Source: Hyphococcus sp. (GTDB taxonomy: Bacteria > Pseudomonadota > Alphaproteobacteria > Caulobacterales > Parvularculaceae). Taken from it: a DNA stretch of 35,837 bases. The stretch spans positions 1-35,837 of the forward strand of contig JAJFGD010000196.1 in the NCBI GenBank assembly GCA_021776315.1, in the 5' to 3' direction. Under the pieces are notes generated by a model. The model had not been told where the DNA came from. It did not search any database and saw only the letters and a list, made by a program, of their open reading frames with translations. The translations under genes and the position numbers were made by a program. Each line of letters starts with the position of its first letter. Position 1 is the first letter of the stretch. This document shows positions 1 to 7,967 of this stretch, piece after piece.

Positions 1-2
1 AA

Positions 3-1970
3 CCGCCGAAAAAGCGAAAAGCCACGAGCAAAAAGGCCTCCAAGAAGGCTGCGCCAAAGACAAAAGCGCCAAAGGCGAAATCGGCCAAGCCAAAGGCAAA
101 AGCCGCAAAATCAGAAAGGCCGCCCTCATCCAAAAGTGAAGCGCGCGAGGAAACCTCAAAAAATGGTAACGAAAACAAACACTTATATCAAGACTTTGAT
201 GCCCTATCCGAATATCTGACCGATATTTCCGGAACCAGCCAGGAAGTCATCAAAGATTTCTTTGCTAAGCAAAGCGATGTCCGCCGGGTCACCGGTGAGA
301 TCCCGTCAGACCCGTTGAATGTTGGCGAGGCCTTCCAGGAGATGATGAAGGGCCTTTCCGCCGATCCAGGCACGGTCATGCAGCGTCAGTTCAATCTTTG
401 GGGTGACTACGCGAAATTGATGTCCACCATGTCTCGACGCGTTGCCGGCGAAGAGGTGAAACCATCAGTATTGCCAGATGTTGGCGACAAACGCTTTGTG
501 CATCCCGCTTGGGAAGAAAACCCCATGCTGGATTTCGTCAAGCAATCCTATTTGGTGTTTTCCCGTTGGCTTGAAACAACCATTGATCAAGTCGAAGGAA
601 TGGATGAACACGAAAAAGCAAAGGCTGAATTCTACACCAAGCAATTCATCGATGCCTTTGCGCCTTCAAATTTTGCGATGCTCAATCCTGAGGTCATCGA
701 AGCGACGGTAGAGAGTAAGGGCGAGAACCTGATGAAAGGCCTCAAGAACTTACTTGAGGACATAGATCGAGGCCATGGCGAATTGTCGATCAGGCAAGCT
801 GATCTCGGTCACTTCAAGCTTGGCGAAAATGTTGCAACTACGCCTGGCAAAGTCGTCTTTCAAAATGAAATCCTTCAGTTGATTCAATATTCGCCAACGA
901 CCGAGACAGTGGCGAAAACACCAATGTTGATTTGCCCACCTTGGATCAACAAATTCTATATTCTCGATCTTCAGCCGAAAAACTCTTTCATCAAATGGCT
1001 CGTCGATCAGGGACGCACCGTTTTTGTTGTGTCATGGGTCAACCCTGGCTCGGAGCTTAAAGACAAGAAGTTTGAAGACTATATCAAACAAGGTCTGTTC
1101 GAAGCTCTCGACGCCGTCAATGACGCCACCGGGGTTAAAAAAATTGACACGATCGGCTATTGTATTGGTGGTACAATGCTCTCCACTGCCCTCTCCTTGA
1201 TGGCCAAGAAAGGCGACGATCGGATTAATTCAGCGACGTTTTTCACGGCGCAGGCAGACTTTACCGAAGCCGGCGATCTTCTTTTGTTTGTTGATGACGA
1301 ACAACTCGATGCCATTGAAAAACAAATGGATGCGGCGGGCGGCGTGCTTGAAGGGCGCGCCATGGCGAACACTTTCAACATGCTGCGCTCTAACGATTTG
1401 ATTTGGTCGTTCGTGATCGATAATTACATGAAGGGCAAAGACCCGGCGAAGTTTGATCTTTTATTCTGGAATTCAGATGCAACCAGAATGCCTAAAAATG
1501 TACACCTATTTTATCTTCGCGAGTTCTACCAAAAGAACGCCCTTGCCAAAGGTAACATGGTGATTGACGGCGAGACGCTCGACCTTAGCAAGGTCAATAT
1601 TCCGATTTTCATGCAAGCGGGCGAGACTGATCATATTGCTCCTTATCGATCCATCTATCGCACCGCTCGATTGTTCGCCTCAGGCAAGAACAACAAAGTC
1701 ACTTATATGCTGGCCGGCTCCGGTCACATTGCTGGCGTCGTCAATCATCCGGACAAAAACAAATATCACCATTCCATCAATACGGACCTGCCACCAACAG
1801 TGGAAGAATGGAGCGAGAACGCAGAACGCTTCCCAGGTTCATGGTGGCCCCATTGGATTGAATGGCTCGGTAGCGTCAGCGAAGGCACATGCCCTGCTCG
1901 CCAACCTGGCGATGGTAAGCTTGGCGTCCTAGAAGCGGCACCTGGAAGCTATGTGAAGGTGCAGGCTTAG
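3..1970 (+). CDS. phaC: Class I poly(3-hydroxyalkanoate) synthase, 5'-truncated by the window edge
   Basis: The enzyme polymerises (R)-3-hydroxyacyl-CoA into PHA granules. The frame is open from base 3, so the true start lies before the window; a TTG at 315 is only an internal codon. The lipase-like box GYCIGGT carries the nucleophile Cys (codon 1161-1163), the Asp lies in ETDHIAPY (codon 1629-1631) and the His in SGHIAGVV (codon 1725-1727), which is the family catalytic triad. The N-terminal PhaC domain (NLWGDYAKLM region) precedes the alpha/beta-hydrolase core. The visible protein is 655 residues, longer than the usual class I length near 600. The excess is a Lys/Ala/Pro-rich stretch over roughly codons 3-115, with 15 Lys in the first 36 readable residues, followed by an acidic linker. 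No phasin, phaA or phaB gene is visible next to it. Confidence 0.95.
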   Translation, partial: PPKKRKATSKKASKKAAPKTKAPKAKSAKPKAKAAKSERPPSSKSEAREETSKNGNENKHLYQDFDALSEYLTDISGTSQEVIKDFFAKQSDVRRVTGEIPSDPLNVGEAFQEMMKGLSADPGTVMQRQFNLWGDYAKLMSTMSRRVAGEEVKPSVLPDVGDKRFVHPAWEENPMLDFVKQSYLVFSRWLETTIDQVEGMDEHEKAKAEFYTKQFIDAFAPSNFAMLNPEVIEATVESKGENLMKGLKNLLEDIDRGHGELSIRQADLGHFKLGENVATTPGKVVFQNEILQLIQYSPTTETVAKTPMLICPPWINKFYILDLQPKNSFIKWLVDQGRTVFVVSWVNPGSELKDKKFEDYIKQGLFEALDAVNDATGVKKIDTIGYCIGGTMLSTALSLMAKKGDDRINSATFFTAQADFTEAGDLLLFVDDEQLDAIEKQMDAAGGVLEGRAMANTFNMLRSNDLIWSFVIDNYMKGKDPAKFDLLFWNSDATRMPKNVHLFYLREFYQKNALAKGNMVIDGETLDLSKVNIPIFMQAGETDHIAPYRSIYRTARLFASGKNNKVTYMLAGSGHIAGVVNHPDKNKYHHSINTDLPPTVEEWSENAERFPGSWWPHWIEWLGSVSEGTCPARQPGDGKLGVLEAAPGSYVKVQA

Positions 1971-1996
1971 CACTGCGAAACGACATTGTATTTTAT

Positions 1997-2019
1997 TCGG
2001 CATGTCCGCGTTTGGCCCA
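1997..2019 (+). repeat. Dispersed intergenic repeat, copy A (degenerate)
   Basis: The core ATGTCCGCGTTTGGC matches copies B and C with one substitution in the core. It lies between the convergent phaC and DUF6090-like genes, just before the latter's stop codon. Bases 2002-2030 form an imperfect inverted repeat (ATGTCC...GGTCAT). Confidence 0.5.
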
Positions 2020-2025
2020 AAGTGG

Positions 2026-2790
2026 TCATTCCTGGGCGTACTCGTCATATATCAGTATGCCATCGCGCAAATTGACAATATTGCTGCTGAGGTCCGCTAA
2101 ACGATGGCGTAGCGTTTCAATCAGCCGATCATCTGCACGAAGGTTGTCTACGGCGCGACGCAATTCACCCTCAGGAAAATTCACGACGCAGTCATAGTCA
2201 ATCTCAAGACGAGGCTGGCCGACATCGGCTAGCGGGTCATATCGATCGCCACATTGCTCTCTCAAAGCGTCATGAACGCCCGCCGGAACTAATTCACGGA
2301 ACCGAACGCGATAATTAAAGGATTCAGAATAGTAAAAGGCGTCAAAATATATTCCAGGTTCAAAAAAAAGAGTAGCAATCCTGTGCAGGTTTTCGTTCTC
2401 GATAACGCTAATGGCGCCCGTCGCCACTAATTCATCATAGGCCGCTCTCGACGGAACATATCCCGGTACTTGCGTTGCGCGAAAAGCGGCTACAAGCAAT
2501 GTATTATCATCAGTCTCGGTATTTCCATCAAGGACTGTTGCGGCTATCGCGCCATATCGCCTGACAGCCTCATAATAATCCGCTGTCCAACTCATGGTTT
2601 GACGATGCCGCGCCAGATCATCATTTAATCGGACGGTTAATATCCGTGTTTTGGATTCGGTGATGCGCATGTCATTCCAGGCCGTAATTTGAAATGCGAT
2701 CAAAACGCCAACCACCACGATGATGAACTCAAGCGCTACGGCTGTCCAATTTTGGGCTCTGACATGTTCGATAATGCGGCGCAGCAGCAT
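2026..2790 (-). CDS. DUF6090-like membrane-anchored protein
   Basis: The product is 254 residues. It starts with a basic amphipathic stretch and one membrane helix at about residues 19-38, ending FQITAWND. A hydrophobic VVVGVLIAFQ helix followed by a W-N-D/E pair is the hallmark of DUF6090-type proteins, whose function is unknown. The remainder (about 210 residues) is soluble, probably periplasmic, and rich in Arg, Asp and aromatic residues; it has two Cys (CGD and DCV) that could pair. The start is supported by AAGGGGAAG before ATG 2790. The gene converges on phaC and diverges from the cytochrome c gene. Copies A and B of a short intergenic repeat flank it. The family assignment rests on the N-terminal motif only. 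Confidence 0.7.
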   Translation of the reverse strand: MLLRRIIEHVRAQNWTAVALEFIIVVVGVLIAFQITAWNDMRITESKTRILTVRLNDDLARHRQTMSWTADYYEAVRRYGAIAATVLDGNTETDDNTLLVAAFRATQVPGYVPSRAAYDELVATGAISVIENENLHRIATLFFEPGIYFDAFYYSESFNYRVRFRELVPAGVHDALREQCGDRYDPLADVGQPRLEIDYDCVVNFPEGELRRAVDNLRADDRLIETLRHRLADLSSNIVNLRDGILIYDEYAQE

Positions 2791-2826
2791 GGACTTCCCC
2801 TTGAAAGTGTCCCCTCATAGCATGAA

Positions 2827-2849
2827 TCGCGAATGTCCGCTTTTGGCGA
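2827..2849 (+). repeat. Dispersed intergenic repeat, copy B
   Basis: The 23-base element contains AATGTCCGCTTTTGGCGA and begins TCGC. It differs from copy C at two positions. It lies between the divergent DUF6090-like and cytochrome c genes. Confidence 0.7.
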
Positions 2850-2952
2850 AAACCAGCCGTTTAGGGGATGGGTCGCAAACGACGGATTGCGCAGTGTATT
2901 AGTCATTGGAGTGATATTTTCGGGTCTAGAAAAACATCTATAAACCTATATT

Positions 2953-2964
2953 GTTCACATGAAC
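2953..2964. promoter_or_regulatory. Short inverted repeat upstream of cytochrome c gene
   Basis: GTTCA-CA-TGAAC is a perfect 5-base inverted repeat ending 28 bases before ATG 2993, close to TATATT. It could be an operator or chance; no regulator is identifiable. Confidence 0.25.
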
Positions 2965-2992
2965 TAATAATGGCTAAATTTTGGGCGAGACA

Positions 2993-3874
2993 ATGCGCAT
3001 AGTGATTATATTGATAGCGTTTGCGATTGCCATCATATCGTCAGGATTTGGCACCGTCTATATTATAAGTGAGGCCAGACTTCGTGATTTCCAAACGGAT
3101 TCAAAATTCGACTATCCGATTTCGATGAATGTGGCCGCTATAGAACAGGGCCGGCATATCGCAAGGACTCGAGGCTGCATGGGTTGTCATGGTCAGCAAC
3201 TAGAGGGAAAAGATTTTGGCGAGCAATGGGACTGGCCGGAACGTGCAGTCGCGCCCAATCTTTCCATCTATGCCAATAACAATGATGCAGCAACGATTGC
3301 GGCGGCGATCCGCCAAGGGATTGGTCGCGACGGAAAAGCGCTAACATCGATGCCATCCTTTAATTTTGCGCGACTGACCGACGAAGATACGGCCGCGCTC
3401 ATCGCATTTATGCGATCCGCGCCATTGGTAGAAATATCACTGCCGAAGCCAAAGTTAGGGTGGTCCGTAAGATGGGATTTTGCACGAGGTGCAGAAACAC
3501 ACATGGCAGATTGGGCGGATGTCGTACCATTGCTTCAGGTTGACCCCATAGAGGATCCAGAGAGAGCAAATGGCGAATATTTGGCAATGACCATGTGCAA
3601 CGAGTGTCACGGGCTCGATGTGCGCGGGCAAACTCTATATGGGCAACGGACTCCGGATCTTGCAATGGTCGCAGCGTATTCTCGCGAAGATTTCGAAACA
3701 CTCTTAGAAACTGGCGTTGCTATTGGCGGACGCGAACTCGGGATTATGTCACTTGTTGCCCCGGATAGATTCCCGGAGCTTAGCGAAACGGAACTTGATA
3801 ATTTATACGCATATCTCATTTCGCTTACGGAGGAGCCTATCTCCGCCGATGTTCCATGGCGACCGGAATTATAA
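2993..3874 (+). CDS. Membrane-anchored diheme cytochrome c
   Basis: The 293-residue protein carries electrons in the periplasm. Residues 3-25 form a membrane anchor or uncleaved signal. Two class I c-type heme modules follow: CMGCH at 62-66, with Met in SMPSF as probable axial ligand, and CNECH at 202-206, with Met in LGIMSL. Each module ends in the expected D-L/I-A-Y/F-L/M helix (DTAALIAFMR, ELDNLYAYLI). ATG 2993 is preferred over the TTG at 2981 because GGGCGAG sits just before it and the anchor then begins directly. The layout resembles cytochrome subunits of periplasmic dehydrogenases, but no dehydrogenase gene is adjacent, so the electron donor is unknown. Its upstream region holds repeat copy B and a small inverted repeat. 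Confidence 0.88.
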   Translation: MRIVIILIAFAIAIISSGFGTVYIISEARLRDFQTDSKFDYPISMNVAAIEQGRHIARTRGCMGCHGQQLEGKDFGEQWDWPERAVAPNLSIYANNNDAATIAAAIRQGIGRDGKALTSMPSFNFARLTDEDTAALIAFMRSAPLVEISLPKPKLGWSVRWDFARGAETHMADWADVVPLLQVDPIEDPERANGEYLAMTMCNECHGLDVRGQTLYGQRTPDLAMVAAYSREDFETLLETGVAIGGRELGIMSLVAPDRFPELSETELDNLYAYLISLTEEPISADVPWRPEL

Positions 3875-3946
3875 AGATACATACCCAAACGGGTTAATCT
3901 TTTGATTTGGTGGAATTGATACCCAAATCGGACAGTAAATTTCTTC

Positions 3947-3969
3947 TCGCCAATGTCAGCTTTTGGCGA
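3947..3969 (+). repeat. Dispersed intergenic repeat, copy C, with hairpin potential
   Basis: The element contains AATGTCAGCTTTTGGCGA preceded by TCGCC. It differs from copy B at 2 of 23 positions. TCGCCAA (3947-3953) and TTGGCGA (3963-3969) pair as a perfect 7-base stem around a 9-base loop. It lies downstream of the cytochrome gene; there is no T-run after the stem, so a classical terminator is unlikely. Confidence 0.7.
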
Positions 3970-4006
3970 TTAGTTGCCCCCCAGTCCCGATCACACCCAC
4001 GTGATA

Positions 4007-4021
4007 TTAACCCTTCATTAA
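4007..4021 (+). promoter_or_regulatory. Candidate CtrA binding site (TTAA-N7-TTAA)
   Basis: TTAA (4007-4010), seven bases (CCCTTCA), then TTAA (4018-4021) followed by CC match the full CtrA consensus known from Caulobacter and other alphaproteobacteria. It is 51 bases before the ATG of the 72-residue gene. Binding is inferred. Confidence 0.55.
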
Positions 4022-4072
4022 CCAATTCGAATCACCGTGAGCCTAAACAAAAATTAAGCCGGGGCGGGGCTG

Positions 4073-4291
4073 ATGAGTAAGTTAGATATCACAACGCAGG
4101 ATTTGTTCCTGCGTCTGGGCGCAACGTCTTTGACGCGTAGTGCCAAAGCGGACGCCTTGTTCAGGCGTTTGCGTTTTGATGAGCAATCGCAGATTCAAAA
4201 ATCGCTGACGGGTGCGCCAAAACGAATGGGCGCTGCAGAGATCGACGCTGCACCCGTTGCAAAATCAAGCATTCACAAATTCACGCCTTAA
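4073..4291 (+). CDS. Small unknown protein, 72 residues
   Basis: I do not recognise this protein. It is basic (many Lys/Arg), has no Cys or Trp, and carries no signal peptide or membrane helix, so it is probably cytoplasmic. Support for its being real: an ATG preceded by a G-rich segment (GGGGCGGGG) usable as a ribosome binding site, a CtrA-type site 51 bases upstream, and no better frame in this interval. The middle contains LFRRLRFDEQSQIQKSL, a likely amphipathic helix; the C-terminal 25 residues are Ala/Pro-rich and probably flexible. Its last four bases overlap the convergent glutaredoxin gene. If the CtrA site works, the protein may belong to the motility or cell-cycle regulon, but that is inference. 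Confidence 0.6.
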   Translation: MSKLDITTQDLFLRLGATSLTRSAKADALFRRLRFDEQSQIQKSLTGAPKRMGAAEIDAAPVAKSSIHKFTP

Positions 4292-4623
4292 GCAGCGTGG
4301 GTGATGCCTTTGGTTTCTAGGAACTGGCGCATTTCGCCTTTTTCAAACATCTCGCGAATGATGTCACATCCACCCACAAACTCACCTTTGACATAAAGCT
4401 GCGGGATTGTTGGCCAGTCTGAAAAGACTTTGATGCCATCACGTAAATCGTCTGATTCCAACACATTTTCTGTATTGTACTCGACGCCTAGGTGATCGAG
4501 GATTTGAACAACAACTGACGAAAATCCGCATTGCGGAAATTGCGGTGTGCCCTTCATGAAGAGCATCACAGGGTTGGCGTCAATTTTCGCCTTGATTTCA
4601 CTTTGAACGGCATTTTCAGTCAT
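4288..4623 (-). CDS. grxD: Monothiol glutaredoxin (Grx4/GrxD family, CGFS type)
   Basis: The 111-residue protein binds a [2Fe-2S] cluster together with glutathione and hands clusters to client proteins, often with BolA as partner. The CGFS active site is at residues 32-35, preceded by KGTPQFPQ. The glutathione-binding features (WPTIPQLYVKGEFVGGCDI) and the GGCD motif are intact, and the length is normal. In many proteobacteria bolA and grxD are neighbours; here the only visible BolA is fused to PurL about 9 kb away on the same strand. It is downstream of, and co-oriented with, the SDR gene 38 bases away, and it converges on the 72-residue gene with a 4-base overlap. Confidence 0.95.
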   Translation of the reverse strand: MTENAVQSEIKAKIDANPVMLFMKGTPQFPQCGFSSVVVQILDHLGVEYNTENVLESDDLRDGIKVFSDWPTIPQLYVKGEFVGGCDIIREMFEKGEMRQFLETKGITHAA

Positions 4624-4661
4624 TGGGGTACGCTCCTCGCATTTGTGTTTAGCTAGGCACG

Positions 4662-5525
4662 CTAAGGCGTCTCGTCAAGGTCACGGATCAAGGCATTTAG
4701 CCCAGCCGCGAGGGTTGTCTCACCGTAAATGACGGGTTCAGCCTTGGGTGTCTTGTCTTGATTGGCGCGGGCCACTTGGGCAGCGGAAAGCGGGCCCTTC
4801 AGGCCGAGTGTCTCCGTCACGCGCAGAATTTGAGAAATCGGCCCTGCCGGCATCGGCGCGATGAGCGGTTTCGCATTGGCCGACCGCGCGACCTCTTGAT
4901 ACAGGATTTTTTGGGAGACCGGCTGTGGACCTGCAATCGTGCAAATCTCATTTGAGCCGACGTCACCTGTAATAGCTTCACAGGCAATTTTGGCGACATC
5001 CTTGTAATAAATCGGTTGCTGTAGCGCTTTGCCATGGCCTGGCATCGGCACTACCGGAAAGCGACGCATTGCGCCTACAAGGTTCGCGATATTTCCGTCA
5101 CCCGGGTAGCCATAAATCATCGTCGGTCGGAATATGACCGCTTCTGGTGCCCGCTTGTGAACTTCATCTTCTGCAGCGCGCAATCGCGCATAAACATCCG
5201 CTTCAAAATCGACGGCCACATTATTGCTTGAAAAAAAGACAACCGGAAATCGCCCCGCGACAAGGCTCGCGGCATTTTTTGAAACCGTCAAAATTGGGGT
5301 AAAAATTGCACCGCTGGCATTATCCAATTGCGTGGCCAAAGCCGTCTCATCCGTAACATCCAATTGGACAATACCAGCGCCCAAGTCTTCTAACTGACGG
5401 TACGCTTCCTTATTGGGTGTTCGATAGGTCGCGACGACATTGTGACCTGTTGCGCATAGGCGCCGCACGATTTCCAAGCCCAATGGTTTGCTCGCGCCGA
5501 CTATTAGGATGTGTTTGTCATTCAT
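4662..5525 (-). CDS. Atypical short-chain dehydrogenase/NAD(P)-binding epimerase-like protein
   Basis: The 287-residue protein has an N-terminal Rossmann fold (HILIVGASKPLG at residues 5-16) with GxxxxxG spacing in place of the usual GxxGxxG of extended SDRs. LDVTDE follows at the expected acidic strand. The RPTMIYGYPGDG segment is typical of NDUFA9/NmrA-like atypical SDRs. The position of the usual YxxxK reads YARLR, so classical oxidoreductase chemistry is doubtful and a nucleotide-sensing or isomerase role is possible. It is a cytoplasmic protein with no clear substrate. It is upstream of grxD in the same orientation and could be co-transcribed. The start ATG follows the 53-base gap from the DUF2799 gene. 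Confidence 0.78.
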   Translation of the reverse strand: MNDKHILIVGASKPLGLEIVRRLCATGHNVVATYRTPNKEAYRQLEDLGAGIVQLDVTDETALATQLDNASGAIFTPILTVSKNAASLVAGRFPVVFFSSNNVAVDFEADVYARLRAAEDEVHKRAPEAVIFRPTMIYGYPGDGNIANLVGAMRRFPVVPMPGHGKALQQPIYYKDVAKIACEAITGDVGSNEICTIAGPQPVSQKILYQEVARSANAKPLIAPMPAGPISQILRVTETLGLKGPLSAAQVARANQDKTPKAEPVIYGETTLAAGLNALIRDLDETP

Positions 5526-5578
5526 GGGGGCGGTTTACCCCTAGCCGTCGCAATTACAAAGACCTGACGGCGGCGCTC

Positions 5579-6208
5579 TTAATATTGCCCACTTGCCGCT
5601 AAATAATCCCGATAATCGCGCAATTCTCGCTCGGCACGAACCTGATCCCGGTTGAGCGCAACGATGGCGGTTTCGATATTGCCTTTATCTTCAGAAAAGG
5701 TCTTTAAATCGGCGACAAATTGAACACGGTCTTCAACCGTCGTATCCGGGGCAATCAATCCCGCCTCAGCGTCTGCGATATATTGTTCAACATCGCGCAA
5801 ATCAGAGCGCGCATTGCGAATATCATCTTCAATATTTGCGACCTGCCGTTCCATCTCAAACAATTGTCGACCCGCTTGATAAGCGGCAGAGAACTCAGCC
5901 TCACCGGGGCCACTACAAACGCCATGATAGGTCTGTCCGCCAGAACCCACGGCAAAGCCGCGCGACGGTTCACAATATAGATCTAAGCCTTGCGCGCGCC
6001 CGGCTGTGTATTCCGCCATGTCGACGGTAATACCTGCTTTGCGTGCGCAAGTCGCGCGACGGTCAGACACCGCGGACACTGGCAGACCCGCCGCCCCATC
6101 CTCATATCCAATGGCACGCCAATCCGCATAGAGACACTCATCTTTGGACATGCCGGCACAACCGGTCAGCACCAATAGGCCGCAAATTGCAGCAATGTGT
6201 TTCAACAT
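5579..6208 (-). CDS. DUF2799 lipoprotein
   Basis: The 209-residue protein starts with a lipoprotein signal and lipobox LTGC (Cys17, followed by Ala, compatible with outer-membrane sorting). The body has the DUF2799 pattern: ECLYADWRAIGYEDGAAG, then a Cys-containing stretch, the YTAGRAQGLDLYC segment and FSAAYQAGRQ. The C-terminal third (about residues 120-200) is a charged heptad-like helix, probably coiled coil. Its function is unknown; the family is common as envelope lipoproteins in proteobacteria. It heads the minus-strand group that continues to the SDR and grxD, though gaps of 50 bases leave separate promoters possible. Confidence 0.85.
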   Translation of the reverse strand: MLKHIAAICGLLVLTGCAGMSKDECLYADWRAIGYEDGAAGLPVSAVSDRRATCARKAGITVDMAEYTAGRAQGLDLYCEPSRGFAVGSGGQTYHGVCSGPGEAEFSAAYQAGRQLFEMERQVANIEDDIRNARSDLRDVEQYIADAEAGLIAPDTTVEDRVQFVADLKTFSEDKGNIETAIVALNRDQVRAERELRDYRDYLAASGQY

Positions 6209-6303
6209 GAGTAATCCCCTCTATCGTTGATATTATGGTCGGCGATGAGCCTTAAAACAGCCTTAGCAATTCATAACAAATTCTATTGAGCCAAGCAAAA
6301 ACG

Positions 6304-6837
6304 CTACCCTTGGAAAGCAATTGCCCCAGCTGGTGCCCAATTGCCCACATGACCTCTTCCGCCCTCATAATGCCAAAGCTGCAATCCTTCGGCTTTCGCG
6401 GTAAAGGGCTCAAAATCGGCCGCTAAATGTTCAAACAAGGCCTGCGCCTCATGAACGGGTACTTTGTTCTGCACGGTAATATGGGGGTGAAACCGTTCTT
6501 TATCCTGACCGGTCAACCAAGGCTTAAAGCAATCCGCGAGTTCGGCGTGCACCGCCATCAGCGGATCCGATTGAATCTCATAGGCTACCCCGCGTCCCAA
6601 TCGCAGCAAGCAAGCCACCTTCAAATAAAAACTCCCACGCGCCGCACAACAACGCCCGACGCTTTCTAGAATTCCTTCAAACTGAATGCCCGGTAAATTG
6701 TGAAACAGAGTCAAATGCGCACCGATATAGTTGATTTGCGCAGGAAAATGTTTCTCGCGTTGTTCCTGAAAAAAGCGAGCACTCTTTGCACCTAACTGGA
6801 GTGTGATGATAATGGGGCGATGTTCATGCGCGATCAT
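6304..6837 (-). CDS. 2H phosphoesterase, 2'-5' RNA ligase/LigT-like
   Basis: The 177-residue protein belongs to the 2H superfamily, whose members hydrolyse 2',3'-cyclic or 2'-5' phosphodiester bonds in RNA or nucleotides. The two HxT/S motifs are visible: HLT at residues 41-43 and HIT at 119-121, with HPHITVQNK typical of the second motif. The ATG directly abuts the stop of the 2-hydroxyacid dehydrogenase gene (TAA then ATG, no spacer), which points to one transcript and coupled translation. No signal peptide is present, so it is cytoplasmic. The exact substrate cannot be read from the sequence. Confidence 0.88.
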   Translation of the reverse strand: MIAHEHRPIIITLQLGAKSARFFQEQREKHFPAQINYIGAHLTLFHNLPGIQFEGILESVGRCCAARGSFYLKVACLLRLGRGVAYEIQSDPLMAVHAELADCFKPWLTGQDKERFHPHITVQNKVPVHEAQALFEHLAADFEPFTAKAEGLQLWHYEGGRGHVGNWAPAGAIAFQG

Positions 6838-7800
6838 TTAGACCACGCGATCGACGGGTTCGCCTTTTTCAAAAAAAGCATCAATATTGGCTAAAACACG
6901 CATCGCCATGCCGGCGCGGCTTTCCCAGGTCGCTGAGGCCACATGCGGCAAGCAATAGACATTGGGTAGTTGACGCAATGCTTCGCGGATCGGCCCTGGC
7001 TCCGTTTCAAAAACATCAAGCCCCGCTGCAAAAATCTGCTTCGACTTTAGAGCGTCGATCAGTGCCAGTTCATCAATGATTGGCCCCCGTGAAATATTAA
7101 TTACCACAGCGGATGGTTTCATTTTTTTAATGGCGGCGTCATCAATCATGTGGCGGGTTTTGTCATTCAACGGACAATGCAGGGAGATGATGTCGGCGTT
7201 ACTTAGCAACTCATCGAGATCGACAGATTTTGCTGAATATTCCGCATCGATTGCTGCTGATGGGCGCGGCGTCGTGTAGATTAGGTTCATATCAAAAGCG
7301 CGCGCACGTCGCGCGACGGCCTTTCCCACATTGCCCATCCCAACGATCCCAAGGGTTCGCCCCGTGACACGCTGGCCCCAGCTTTCTGGTGTTAGCATGC
7401 CCCGTCCCTCGCCGGTTTCTGCAATAGACAACCCTTCGCGAAACCGACGGCAAGCCGCAATGATCAAGCCGATAGTAGTATCAGCCAAACAGGGCGTGGT
7501 GACTTCTGGTGTGTTTGAGACTGTAAGGCCGCGCGCCTTGGCGGCATCAAGGTCGATATGATCGACACCAACGCCAATAGACGCGATCATTTTTACCGAC
7601 GCTGGAAGTGCATTGATAAAAGCCGCATCCATCTCGTCAAAAGCAGTGGCAAAAATCGCGCCGGCCCCTTCGGCCAGCGACACAAATTCATTAAGATCTG
7701 CGGTCTCGCCATCCGGTTCGCGAATGTCATATTTTGCGGCCATGGCACCAGAAAGGGCAGCAGGTAATTTTCGGGGGGTTGCGATAATTGAGCGTTTCAT
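6838..7800 (-). CDS. D-isomer-specific 2-hydroxyacid dehydrogenase (glyoxylate/hydroxypyruvate reductase type)
   Basis: The 320-residue cytoplasmic enzyme reduces 2-oxoacids such as glyoxylate or hydroxypyruvate with NAD(P)H. The Rossmann motif GMGNVGKAVARRA is intact. The catalytic set is present: Arg in NISRGPIIDE, Glu in FETEPGP and His in LPHVASAT. SIGVGVDHIDLDAAKARG and TPEVTTPCLADTTIGL are signature segments of the D-glycerate dehydrogenase/GRHPR subgroup. ATG 7800 (MKRSIIATP) is chosen over a GTG 18 bases upstream because homologues begin at this beta strand. The LigT-like gene follows with no gap. The gene diverges from the arylesterase gene. Confidence 0.93.
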   Translation of the reverse strand: MKRSIIATPRKLPAALSGAMAAKYDIREPDGETADLNEFVSLAEGAGAIFATAFDEMDAAFINALPASVKMIASIGVGVDHIDLDAAKARGLTVSNTPEVTTPCLADTTIGLIIAACRRFREGLSIAETGEGRGMLTPESWGQRVTGRTLGIVGMGNVGKAVARRARAFDMNLIYTTPRPSAAIDAEYSAKSVDLDELLSNADIISLHCPLNDKTRHMIDDAAIKKMKPSAVVINISRGPIIDELALIDALKSKQIFAAGLDVFETEPGPIREALRQLPNVYCLPHVASATWESRAGMAMRVLANIDAFFEKGEPVDRVV

Positions 7801-7967
7801 AGGATGCGCGCATAACACAAAACGGGCATTGTGGATTCAGTTTTCAGCCACAAAGTGCAGAGATTGCCGATCACAGGCCAATTTTCTTGCATTGCAACAT
7901 GAGAGCGCTTGCGCAACCTGCCCGTTTTTGAGACCCTAAGCCCCTGGTTTTTTGGAGACATGCCGTT

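Noticed and set aside
315-1970. TTG at 315 as the phaC start
   Set aside because: The frame is open and protein-like back to base 3, with PhaC-type residues upstream, so the start lies outside the window.
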